The notes: generated by a model from the sequence alone, not told the origin. Counted from the first letter of the stretch, positions 1-5,159 are shown. The stretch: 5,159 nt of DNA from Verrucomicrobiota bacterium (GCA_023428335.1 JAEYYS010000217.1:1-5159); one strand, 5' to 3'. Numbers and translations: made by a program.

Positions 1-35
1 CCAGCAGCATTCAGGCAAACTCCCATTCCCGGCCC

Positions 36-80
36 GCAGTGGCAACCTGAAAATCCACCTGCCCCCTCCCCCGCCACTGC
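36..80. repeat. 8-bp inverted repeat upstream of thiE
   Basis: The arm GCAGTGGC at 36-43 is the exact reverse complement of GCCACTGC at 73-80, with 29 nt between them. The right arm touches the TTGACG hexamer that I read as a possible -35 element. This could be a regulator binding site or a long-looped hairpin, but 8 bp in GC-rich DNA can also arise by chance. The region lacks the conserved parts of a TPP riboswitch (no CTGAGA-type box), so it is not a THI box. No gene is supported in 1-80: one plus frame is open from the left edge to a TGA at 82-84, but it gives only a short proline-rich peptide I do not recognise. Confidence 0.25.
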
Positions 81-110
81 TTGACGCCGCCGCGATTCCG
101 CGCCTATCAG
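81..110 (+). promoter_or_regulatory. candidate sigma70-type promoter of thiE, possibly leaderless
   Basis: TTGACG at 81-86 matches five of six -35 consensus bases. TATCAG at 105-110 matches four of six -10 bases. The spacer is 18 nt. Transcription would be expected to start about 7 nt after the -10 box, which falls on or next to the ATG at 117. The mRNA would then have almost no leader. The TTG of the -35 hexamer is also an in-frame alternative start for thiE, and reading it as promoter favours the ATG. No transcript data support this, and promoter consensus in this lineage is assumed to resemble that of E. coli. Confidence 0.35.
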
Positions 111-116
111 GTCGCC

Positions 117-743
117 ATGCATCCCCTGCTCTCCGCGGCCCGCCTCTACGGCATTGTCGATCTGGGCTACGTCGCCCCGGCCGCGGCGCCGGCCATGACC
201 CGTGCGCTCTGCGAAGGCGGGGTCGACCTGCTGCAGCTGCGCGCCAAGGGCCTGGCCCCGGCGGCGGTCGAAGCCCTGGCACGCGACCTTTTGCCCATCA
301 CACGCGACCTCGGCGTGCCCTTCATCCTCAATGACCATGTCGCCGTCGCCGCCAGCGTCGGCAGCGACGGTGTGCACGTCGGCCAGGATGACGATGCCAT
401 CGCCACCGCCCGCGCCGCGGTCGGTCCCGGCATCTTCGTCGGCAAATCCACCCACAGCCTGGCCCAAGCCGAGGCCGCCCAGGCCGAGGGTGCGGACTAC
501 CTCGGTTTCGGCCCGCTCTATGCCACCGGCACCAAGCCGGACTACGTGCCGATCGGCCTTGCTGACATCGCCGCCGCTTACGCGCGGGTCACCGCCCCGG
601 TGTTCTGCATCGGTGGCGTCAACGCCGCACGCCTGGACGAAATTCTCGCTGCCGGTGCCCGCCGGGTCGTCGTGGTCTCCGCCTTCCTGCAGGCGACCGA
701 TCCGCGTGCGGCCGTGCGCGAACTGAAAGCCCGCCTGCCCTGA
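117..743 (+). CDS. thiE: thiamine-phosphate synthase (ThiE)
   Basis: This cytosolic TIM-barrel enzyme joins HMP pyrophosphate and the thiazole phosphate to make thiamine phosphate, releasing pyrophosphate. The 208-residue product has the usual family length. Family signatures appear in order: LLQLRAK (38-44, binding pyrophosphate and pyrimidine), LNDHVAVA (71-78, with the metal-binding Asp), GSDGVHVGQDD (82-92), VGKSTHS (108-114), DYLGFGPLYATGTKP (127-141, with Thr and Lys for phosphate binding), and CIGGVN (164-169) followed by VVVVSAF near the end. The ATG at 117 is chosen over an in-frame TTG at 81 because homology begins near residue 9 (RLYGIVDLGY), AGGT lies just upstream of the ATG, and the TTG fits a -35 box. 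No other thiamine gene is visible. The next gene starts 5 bp after the stop, suggesting co-transcription. Confidence 0.93.
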   Translation: MHPLLSAARLYGIVDLGYVAPAAAPAMTRALCEGGVDLLQLRAKGLAPAAVEALARDLLPITRDLGVPFILNDHVAVAASVGSDGVHVGQDDDAIATARAAVGPGIFVGKSTHSLAQAEAAQAEGADYLGFGPLYATGTKPDYVPIGLADIAAAYARVTAPVFCIGGVNAARLDEILAAGARRVVVVSAFLQATDPRAAVRELKARLP

Positions 744-748
744 CCGCC

Positions 749-1381
749 ATGCGCCTGCTCCTGCTCTGCCTTTTGGCCACCGCCGCCCACGGCCAGGTCG
801 CTCCGCCCGCACCGCCGCCCAAGCCCCTGCCGGCCGTGCTGCTGCGCTGGGCCGAGGCGCAGCGGACCCGCGGCGATGTCGAGGTCGACTTCCAGCAAAC
901 GCGCACGACCCCGGCGCTGGCGCGACCCGTGGTCACGCCCGGTCGCTTCTGGCACTTTGCCGACGGCGGTTTCCGCTGGGAGCTGGGCCGACCGGCCGCC
1001 ACCGTGCTGGTGCACGATCAGGAGGCCTTTCGCGTGCGCGAGGCGGGAGCGACCGAATGGCGGGAGTTGGATGCCGAGGATCCGCGCTGGCGGATGTGGA
1101 CGCGCTTTCTCAGTGGTCGCGAAGCCAGTCCCGAGGACTTGCAGCGGCATTTCCTGGTTGATGCCGAGCAACAAACCGCGGAGGTGACGGCCGTCAGCCT
1201 GCGCCCCAAGCTGCCGGTGATCCGTCGCCACCTGCGCCAGCTCGACCTCCAGATCAGCACCGATGGCGCCCGCCTGGTGCAACTGCGCGTGCTGCAGGGC
1301 GATGGCGCCACCCTGCTGCTGACCTTCAGCCCACCGCGACCGGCGGACCCGGCCGACAAGGCGCGACTGCTGGCGCGCTGA
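749..1381 (+). CDS. LolA-like secreted protein (outer-membrane lipoprotein carrier family)
   Basis: The 210-residue product begins with a short signal peptide (MRLLLLCLLATAAHG, probable cleavage after Gly15). Cys7 does not sit in a lipobox, so this looks soluble and periplasmic. A proline-rich linker (19-28) precedes a LolA-type region: DFQQTR (47-52), RP at 59-60, GRF (65-67) and GGFRWELGRPA (73-83). This follows the family pattern F-Q-x-x-R, then G-x-F, then F-R-W-E. LolA-fold proteins carry lipoproteins or other lipids from inner to outer membrane through a hydrophobic half-barrel. The C-terminal half fits the fold less clearly. It starts 5 bp after the thiE stop with no Shine-Dalgarno sequence, so it may depend on coupled translation. 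It could be true LolA or one of the LolA-related proteins of glycolipid export clusters; no MMPL exporter or acyltransferase gene lies beside it here. Confidence 0.7.
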   Translation: MRLLLLCLLATAAHGQVAPPAPPPKPLPAVLLRWAEAQRTRGDVEVDFQQTRTTPALARPVVTPGRFWHFADGGFRWELGRPAATVLVHDQEAFRVREAGATEWRELDAEDPRWRMWTRFLSGREASPEDLQRHFLVDAEQQTAEVTAVSLRPKLPVIRRHLRQLDLQISTDGARLVQLRVLQGDGATLLLTFSPPRPADPADKARLLAR

Positions 1382-1388
1382 ACAGCGC
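1375..1388 (+). repeat. short palindrome over the stop of the LolA-like gene
   Basis: GCGCTG at 1375-1380 and CAGCGC at 1383-1388 are perfect inverted repeats separated by AA. As RNA this gives at least a 5-bp GC-rich stem closed by a GAAC loop, with the TGA stop inside. No T-run follows, so a rho-independent terminator is doubtful. It might slow or partly stop transcription between the thiE group and the ThuA gene, or be chance. Confidence 0.25.
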
Positions 1389-1398
1389 AGATTCCACC

Positions 1399-1427
1399 TT
1401 GAGCCCGGGCCGCGCTGCTGTCAGAGT
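1399..1427 (+). promoter_or_regulatory. weak promoter-like site upstream of the ThuA-domain gene
   Basis: TTGAGC (1399-1404, four of six -35 matches) is followed after 17 nt by CAGAGT (1422-1427, three of six -10 matches). Transcription would begin about 1-2 nt before the ATG at 1436. The similarity is weak. The main reason to list it is that it places the -35 box almost the same distance from the start codon (37 nt) as at thiE (36 nt). The gene may instead be read from the upstream transcript. Confidence 0.18.
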
Positions 1428-1435
1428 CGGCGCGC

Positions 1436-2242
1436 ATGAAATTTCATCTCTTCCTCCTCGCCGGCTTCGCCCTGGCCGGACTGTTTGCCGTCGCCGCCAC
1501 CCCCGAGGCCCCCAAGCCGCTGCGCGTGCTCATGGTGACCGGTGGCTGCTGCCACGATTACGAGAACCAGAAGATGATCCTGGCCGAGGGCCTGAGCGCG
1601 CGCGCCAATGTCGAGTTCACCATCATTCACGAGGAAGGTCCCGACGGCAAAAAGGACAAGACCCACCGCATCAGCATCTATGAGAAGGACGACTGGGCAA
1701 AGGGTTATGACGTCGTCCTGCACAACGAGTGCTTCGGCGGCATCACCGACGACGCCTTCGTCAACCGCATCGCCAAGCCCCACCACGACGGTGTCGCCGC
1801 GGTCATGCTGCACTGCTCCGCCCACAGCTACCGCGCCGCCGCCACCGATGAATGGCGCAAGTGCCTCGGCCAGAAGAGCATGAGCCACGAGAAGAACCGC
1901 GATCTGCTGGTCAAAAACGTCGCTCCTGAGCACCCGGTCATGAAGGGCTTCCCGATGGAGTGGCTCAACAAGGCCGACGAACTCTACAAGAACGAGGTGC
2001 TGTACCCGAACTTCGTGCCGCTGGCCAAGGCCTGGGGCGAGGACACCCAGAAGGACCACTTCCTGGTCTGGGTCAACACCTACGGCAAGGGCAAGGTGTT
2101 CGGCACCACCATGGGCCACAACAATTCGACCATGGAAGACCCGGTCTTCCTGGACCTGGTGGCGCGCGGCCTGCTCTGGAGCTGCGACAAGCTGGGCGAG
2201 GACGGCAAGCCGCTGGCCGGCTACGCCTCGCGCCAGAAGTGA
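1436..2242 (+). CDS. secreted ThuA-domain (trehalose-utilization-like) protein
   Basis: The 268-residue product starts with MKFHLFLLAGFALAGLFAVAA, a clear signal peptide with probable cleavage around residues 20-21, so the mature protein is likely periplasmic or exported. The rest is one ThuA-like domain of the class I glutamine-amidotransferase-like fold. The visible signatures are RVLMVTGGCCHDYENQ (30-45), YDVVLHNECFGG (91-102), VMLHCSAHSYR (123-133), EHPVMKGFPMEWLNKADELY (165-184), and a C-terminal YGKGKVFGTTMGHN (216-229). The G-x-C-x-G nucleophile elbow of active amidotransferases is not evident, so glutaminase activity is doubtful. ThuA of rhizobia is linked to trehalose and disaccharide breakdown. 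Secreted relatives are common in Planctomycetota and Verrucomicrobiota, often with unknown substrates. A weak GAG lies 9 nt before the ATG. No sugar-utilization genes adjoin it, so the substrate cannot be inferred. Confidence 0.85.
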   Translation: MKFHLFLLAGFALAGLFAVAATPEAPKPLRVLMVTGGCCHDYENQKMILAEGLSARANVEFTIIHEEGPDGKKDKTHRISIYEKDDWAKGYDVVLHNECFGGITDDAFVNRIAKPHHDGVAAVMLHCSAHSYRAAATDEWRKCLGQKSMSHEKNRDLLVKNVAPEHPVMKGFPMEWLNKADELYKNEVLYPNFVPLAKAWGEDTQKDHFLVWVNTYGKGKVFGTTMGHNNSTMEDPVFLDLVARGLLWSCDKLGEDGKPLAGYASRQK

Positions 2243-2254
2243 GGCTTCACTTCT
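2235..2254. terminator. candidate bidirectional hairpin between convergent genes
   Basis: AGAAGTGA at 2235-2242 is the exact reverse complement of TCACTTCT at 2247-2254, with loop GGCT at 2243-2246. The 8-bp stem holds both stop codons: TGA of the ThuA-domain gene and, on the other strand, TGA of the GYF-like gene. Because the repeat is symmetrical, it folds in transcripts from either side. On the plus strand a T5 run follows at 2263-2267, about 8 nt beyond the stem; the minus side has no T-run. The stem has only three G-C pairs, so it is modest. Part of the symmetry comes from both genes ending in a lysine codon AAG plus TGA. It is the only plausible terminator between the two groups. Confidence 0.4.
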
Positions 2255-2543
2255 TCGCCGCCTTTTTCGCCGGAGCAGCCGCTTTCACGGCGGCCTTCTT
2301 GGCCGGTGCCTTCTTGGCGGCTACCGGCTTGGCGGCTACCGGCTTGGCTTCGGCGACAGGCTGCGCGGCCGGCTTCGAACCGGTCGCGGCCCATTCGTCG
2401 ACATGCAGCCAGGTTTCGGAGCTGCCGACCCGGATGTAATCGGTCGACTTGAGGATGCCGCGCTCGAGGAAGGCGCGCATCTCGTCGGGGGTGAAGGGAC
2501 CGAACTCGACGAAGGCGCGGCTGAGATGGAGGGTGGAGCTCAT
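2247..2543 (-). CDS. GYF_2-like domain protein with basic Lys/Ala/Pro tail
   Basis: The 98-residue product has two parts. Residues 5-53 resemble the GYF_2 (DUF4339) domain: FGPFTPDEMRAFLERG (14-29), then DYIRVGSSETWLHVDEW (35-51). That gives the usual GPF, helix, G, and final tryptophan pattern of a small fold that binds proline-rich peptides or partner proteins. Residues 57-98 form a disordered tail of 12 Lys, 18 Ala, 6 Pro and 4 Val, with no acidic residue after Glu65. It contains PAKKA-type repeats like those of histone H1 and bacterial H1-like proteins, which suggests nucleic-acid binding. The ATG at 2543 is chosen because the domain starts right after it; an in-frame GTG at 2573 would add ten residues and has a G-rich stretch upstream. 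It lies 94 bp downstream of parC on the same strand. The cellular role is unknown. Confidence 0.72.
   Translation of the reverse strand: MSSTLHLSRAFVEFGPFTPDEMRAFLERGILKSTDYIRVGSSETWLHVDEWAATGSKPAAQPVAEAKPVAAKPVAAKKAPAKKAAVKAAAPAKKAAKK
2314..2343. repeat. two perfect 15-bp tandem copies in the basic-tail coding region
   Basis: TTGGCGGCTACCGGC occurs at 2314-2328 and again at 2329-2343 with no mismatch. On the minus strand it encodes two successive AKPVA units of the Lys/Ala tail. Identical codons suggest recent duplication by slippage, so tail length may vary between strains without changing frame. Confidence 0.85.
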
Positions 2544-2637
2544 GGGTGTGGAGGGATTGACCGACAGAGGCACTGATGCCCCCGCCAGACTGCATCACAA
2601 GCAAAAACCCTGCCACATTTCCGCAAGACCCCCGCGG

Positions 2638-4686
2638 TCACTTGCCGGCCTCGGCCTCCTTGTCCTCCGCGGCGGCGGATCTGCGTTCGTTGACGATGCG
2701 GTCCACGGCGTGCTTGGTGACGATGTTGCCCAGGGAATCCCGCCCCTTGATGGCGAGCGCGGCGACCGGGAACTTCAGGCTGAGCGTGCGCAGGTAGAGG
2801 GCCGGCTTGAGGTGGATGAGCAGGTTTTGGGCATCGCTCTCGGCCTCGGTCTCATGACGGGCGAAGAACAGCACCATCGTGCCGGGCGCCCCCTTGGTGA
2901 GCACATAGGCCTTGTCGCGGGTGGTGCCACCGATCCGGAAGCGCTTGGCCATGACCGGCCCCTGCTTGCCGTTGCGATAGATCATCGTGTACACCGCCTC
3001 CTCGTCCTTCTTGAACAGGTTCAGGTACACGGGGTTCTTGCCGACGTGGAGCTTGGGCGCGACCTTGGACACGGTCATGACGCCCTCGCGGGTGAACCAG
3101 ATGAGGTCGTCGAGCGGCGAACACTTGCAGACCGGCTCACCCTCCTTCTTCAGACCCGTGCCGGCAAAGCCTTCCTTGGCATCGAGATACAGGGTCTCGT
3201 TCGCCAGGATGACCTCGGAGGCGGCGATGCGATCGAAGCTGGACACCTCGGTGCGGCGCTCGCGCCCCGGTCCATAGGTCTTCTTCAAGCGCTCAAAATG
3301 GGCGATCGCGTAGCGGGTGAGCTGCTTGAGGTTCTTCTGCACCTCGGCAATCGCCTTCTCCAGGGCGCGGATTTGCTCGTCGGCCTCGAAGCTGTTGTAC
3401 TTGGAGATGCGCTTGATCCGGATCTCGGTGAGGCGGGCGACATCGTCGTCGGTCACCTCGCGGCGCAGCAGGCTGAGATGTGGCTTCAAGCCGGTCCAGA
3501 TCGCCTTGATCACGGCCTCCCAGGTTTCGCACTCCTCGATGCGCCGGTAGATGCGGTTCTCGATGAAGATCTTCTCCAGGCTGCTGAAGTGCCACTTCTC
3601 CTCCAGTTCGCCAAGCTGGATCTCCAGCTCGTGACGCAGGATGTCCTTGGTGTGCTGGGCGCTCTCGCGCAGCAGGTCGTTGACGCCAACAAAGCGCGGC
3701 TTGTCGTTCTGAATGACCACGGCGTTCGGCGCCAGCGAGATCTCGCAGTCGGTGAAGGCATACAGGGCCTGGATCGTCTGATCGGGATCGACACCCGGCG
3801 GCAACTGGATGAGGATCTCGACGTTCTCTGCCGTGTTGTCCTCGACCCGGGCGATCTTGATCTTGCCCTTGTCATTGGCGGCGACAATGCTGTCGAGAAT
3901 GCTGCCGGTGGTGGTGCCGTAGGGAATCTCCACGACGCGCAGGGTGTTCTTCTTCGAGCCCACCTCGATGCGGGCCCGCACCCGCACGCGCCCGCCGCGC
4001 AAGCCCTGGTTGTAGTCACCGGCATCCATGATGCCGCCCTGCGGGAAATCCGGCACCAGGCTGAACTCCTCGCCGCGCAGGGCGGCGATGCTGGCATCGC
4101 AGAGCTCATTGAAGTTGTGCGGCAGGATGCGGCAGGACAGGCCGACGGCGATGCCCTCCACCCCCTGGGCGAGCAGCAGCGGGAACTTCACCGGCAGGGT
4201 CACCGGCTCCTTGTTGCGGCCGTCGTAGCTGGCGGCCCACTCGGTGACCTTCGGACTGAAAACGACGTCGAGGGCGAACTTCGACAAGCGCGCCTCGATG
4301 TAACGCGACGCCGCGGCATTGTCGCCCGTCAGGATGTTGCCCCAGTTGCCCTGAGTGTCGATGAGCAGGTCCTTTTGCCCCAACTGCACAAAGGCGTCGC
4401 CAATGCTGGCGTCGCCGTGCGGATGGTACTTCATCGTGTTGCCGACGACGTTGGCCACCTTGTTGTAGCGACCGTCCTCGAGTTCATCGAGGCTGTGCAG
4501 AATGCGCCGCTGCACCGGCTTGAAGCCGTCGTGGATGTGCGGCACGGCGCGCTCAAGGATGACGTAACTGGCGTAGTCGAGGAACCAGTCGCCATACAGG
4601 TCGTCGACCGGCTTGATCTCGATCGGCGCGCTGTCGGCCAGGATGGGGGAGTTGTCTTCGGCGGGCTTGGCGGGTTTCTTCGGCAC
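2638..4686 (-). CDS. parC: DNA topoisomerase IV subunit A (ParC), Bacteroidetes-like, short C-terminal domain
   Basis: This is the DNA-cleaving subunit of a type IIA topoisomerase, which works with ParE to decatenate or relax DNA. The product has 682 residues. Residues 28-140 form the winged-helix domain: DWFLDYASYVILERAVP (33-49), DGFKPVQRRILHS (53-65), YHPHGD (87-92), and SRYIEARL (127-134) with catalytic Tyr129 and partner Arg128. The tower follows, with PVKFPLLLAQGVEGIAVGLS (165-184) and the DNA-bending Ile187. A coiled-coil region spans about 340-475 and a C-terminal domain 480-682. No GyrA box (QRRGGKG type) is seen, which favours ParC over GyrA. The phrases DTQGNWGNILTGD and KGRDSLGN recall Bacteroidetes ParC, but the protein stops soon after the latter. 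Ala93 replaces GyrA Ser83; Asp97 matches Asp87. The start is GTG with no Shine-Dalgarno; no in-frame Met occurs before residue 85. parE is not in the window. Confidence 0.93.
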   Translation of the reverse strand: MPKKPAKPAEDNSPILADSAPIEIKPVDDLYGDWFLDYASYVILERAVPHIHDGFKPVQRRILHSLDELEDGRYNKVANVVGNTMKYHPHGDASIGDAFVQLGQKDLLIDTQGNWGNILTGDNAAASRYIEARLSKFALDVVFSPKVTEWAASYDGRNKEPVTLPVKFPLLLAQGVEGIAVGLSCRILPHNFNELCDASIAALRGEEFSLVPDFPQGGIMDAGDYNQGLRGGRVRVRARIEVGSKKNTLRVVEIPYGTTTGSILDSIVAANDKGKIKIARVEDNTAENVEILIQLPPGVDPDQTIQALYAFTDCEISLAPNAVVIQNDKPRFVGVNDLLRESAQHTKDILRHELEIQLGELEEKWHFSSLEKIFIENRIYRRIEECETWEAVIKAIWTGLKPHLSLLRREVTDDDVARLTEIRIKRISKYNSFEADEQIRALEKAIAEVQKNLKQLTRYAIAHFERLKKTYGPGRERRTEVSSFDRIAASEVILANETLYLDAKEGFAGTGLKKEGEPVCKCSPLDDLIWFTREGVMTVSKVAPKLHVGKNPVYLNLFKKDEEAVYTMIYRNGKQGPVMAKRFRIGGTTRDKAYVLTKGAPGTMVLFFARHETEAESDAQNLLIHLKPALYLRTLSLKFPVAALAIKGRDSLGNIVTKHAVDRIVNERRSAAAEDKEAEAGK

Positions 4687-4748
4687 GGTCGGAGGTCGGC
4701 GGGGTTGGGACGGAAAAATTCAGCATAGGCGGCAGCGACCGCCATGCA

Positions 4749-4771
4749 AGGCCGGGTCCGTTCGCCGGCCT
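4749..4771 (-). terminator. GC-rich hairpin directly after the RluA-family gene
   Basis: AGGCCGG (4749-4755 on the plus strand) and CCGGCCT (4765-4771) form a perfect 7-bp inverted repeat around a 9-nt loop, extendable by G-U pairs. In the minus-strand transcript the stem begins at the last base of the RluA-family stop codon. Only TT follows, so it lacks the U-run of a standard intrinsic terminator. It may be a weak terminator, an mRNA 3'-end stabiliser or a pause between this gene and parC, 84 bp downstream. Confidence 0.35.
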
Positions 4772-5159
4772 CACCCCAGGCCAAGACGGCCGCGCACGGT
4801 CGCCAGATCCTCCGGCAGCGCCGCCTCCAGTCGCAGGGGCTGGCCGCTGGCGGGATGCTTGAATTCCAGGCGGGCGGCGTGCAGAAACAGCCGCTTCAGG
4901 CCAACCTCCGCCCGCAGGCGACGGTTCAGGTCAAAGTGACCGTACACATCGTCGCCGAGCAGGTGAAACTGCCGCGAGGCCGCCTGCACGCGGATCTGGT
5001 GGGTCTTGCCGGTGAGCAGGCGGATTTCCAGCAGCGAAAGGCGTCGCACGGGATCGTAAGCGAGCTGGCGAAAGTGCAATTCGGCGTTGGGCGGCCGACC
5101 CTTGACCACCGCGGTGCGGACCCGGCCGCGCTCGTGCGCGGTGACAAGATGGTCGAGCC
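4771..5159 (-). CDS. RluA-family pseudouridine synthase, 3' part only
   Basis: The reading frame is open to the right edge, so the start and N-terminal part lie outside. The visible 128 residues are the C-terminal half of the catalytic domain of an RluA-type enzyme, which isomerises uridine to pseudouridine in rRNA or tRNA. Signatures are RLSLLEIRLLTGKTHQIRV (39-57 of the fragment; the TG[KR]THQIRV motif is highly diagnostic), HLLGDDVYG (65-73), and LFLHAARLEFKHPASGQPL (90-108), followed by a typical EAALPEDL ending. The HRLD motif with the catalytic aspartate should lie upstream, beyond the window; the LD at the fragment's start is not that motif. Which RNA and position it modifies (RluA, RluC, RluD, TruC types) cannot be judged from this half. 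It precedes parC on the same strand. Confidence 0.9.
   Translation of the reverse strand, partial: LDHLVTAHERGRVRTAVVKGRPPNAELHFRQLAYDPVRRLSLLEIRLLTGKTHQIRVQAASRQFHLLGDDVYGHFDLNRRLRAEVGLKRLFLHAARLEFKHPASGQPLRLEAALPEDLATVRGRLGLG

Noticed and set aside
1..63. Start of a divergent minus-strand gene at the left edge
   Set aside because: An open stretch with possible GTG and ATG starts exists, but fewer than 30 codons are visible and the peptide is not recognisable.
81..116. TTG start for thiE adding 12 residues
   Set aside because: No Shine-Dalgarno sequence precedes it, the added residues lie before the conserved barrel, and TTGACG fits a -35 element better.
578..1282. A 234-codon minus-strand frame across the end of thiE and the LolA-like gene
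   Set aside because: It crosses two well-supported plus-strand genes, has no recognisable domain, and has the Arg/Gly/Ala-rich make-up expected of GC-rich antisense sequence.
1421..2119. A 232-codon open frame on the minus strand antisense to the ThuA-domain gene
   Set aside because: Same codon-register shadow effect; the translation is repetitive Val/Leu/Gly/Ala sequence without motifs, opposite a clear ThuA-domain gene.
2544..2616. Read-through frame beyond the parC stop as a frameshifted remnant of a longer ParC tail
   Set aside because: The same frame stays open but its translation does not resemble a ParC C-terminal domain, and it runs out of frame through the GYF-like gene.
2621..2637. 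CCGC/GCGG inverted repeat just after parC as a terminator
   Set aside because: Only 4 bp of stem with a 9-nt loop and no T-run directly after it in the parC direction; too weak to call.
2449..4728. A 759-codon open frame on the plus strand, longer than any other in the window, antisense to parC
   Set aside because: It is in exact codon register opposite parC, where a stop would require TTA, CTA or TCA codons in parC, and these are rare in GC-rich genes. Its translation is low-complexity Leu/Asp/Val/Gly-rich with no recognisable motif, while parC has a full set of family signatures.
4722..4746. TTGCAT and TATGCT on the minus strand as a parC promoter
   Set aside because: The spacer is only 13 nt, well short of the usual 16-18, and no better -35 box lies at the right distance. 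A parC promoter could still be present, but I cannot point to it.
1..5159. CRISPR array, insertion sequence, tRNA, phage or defence cassette
   Set aside because: I saw no spaced direct repeats, transposase motifs, terminal inverted repeats, tRNA-like cloverleaf or defence-family domains; the genes are mainly housekeeping or ordinary secreted types.

Overview
This is a high-GC bacterial window with five complete protein genes and one partial gene, arranged as two convergent groups. The most likely source is a member of Verrucomicrobiota, class Opitutae. That rests on a Bacteroidetes-like ParC in a GC-rich genome, a secreted ThuA-domain protein, and a GYF_2-domain protein with a lysine/alanine tail. 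The assignment is an inference from protein resemblance and has not been tested by a search.

Plus-strand half (1-2242). Positions 1-116 hold no gene I can support, but carry an 8-bp inverted repeat and a promoter-like TTGACG/TATCAG pair just upstream of thiE. Next come thiE (thiamine-phosphate synthase, 117-743), a secreted LolA-like protein starting 5 bp after the thiE stop (749-1381), and a secreted ThuA-domain protein (1436-2242). thiE and the LolA-like gene are probably co-transcribed. The ThuA gene follows a 54-bp gap and may have its own weak promoter.

Minus-strand half (2247-5159). In the direction of transcription the order is the 3' part of an RluA-family pseudouridine synthase gene (5159-4771, 5' end outside the window), an 84-bp gap with a GC-rich hairpin, parC (topoisomerase IV subunit A, 4686-2638), a 94-bp gap, and a small GYF_2-like protein with a basic Lys/Ala/Pro tail (2543-2247). 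The two halves meet tail to tail with only 4 bp between the facing stop codons. Those stop codons lie inside a perfect 8-bp inverted repeat that could act as a shared bidirectional terminator.

The genes do not form one pathway. They cover cofactor synthesis, envelope or lipoprotein handling, a probable secreted sugar-related protein, chromosome topology and RNA modification. I see no CRISPR array, transposon, phage gene, tRNA, rRNA, defence system or other accessory cassette. The points most worth a second look are the basic-tailed GYF protein beside parC, the natural alanine at the main quinolone-contact position of ParC together with its short C-terminal domain, the symmetrical terminator, and the weakness of Shine-Dalgarno sites throughout, with promoter placement at thiE that would give a leaderless mRNA.
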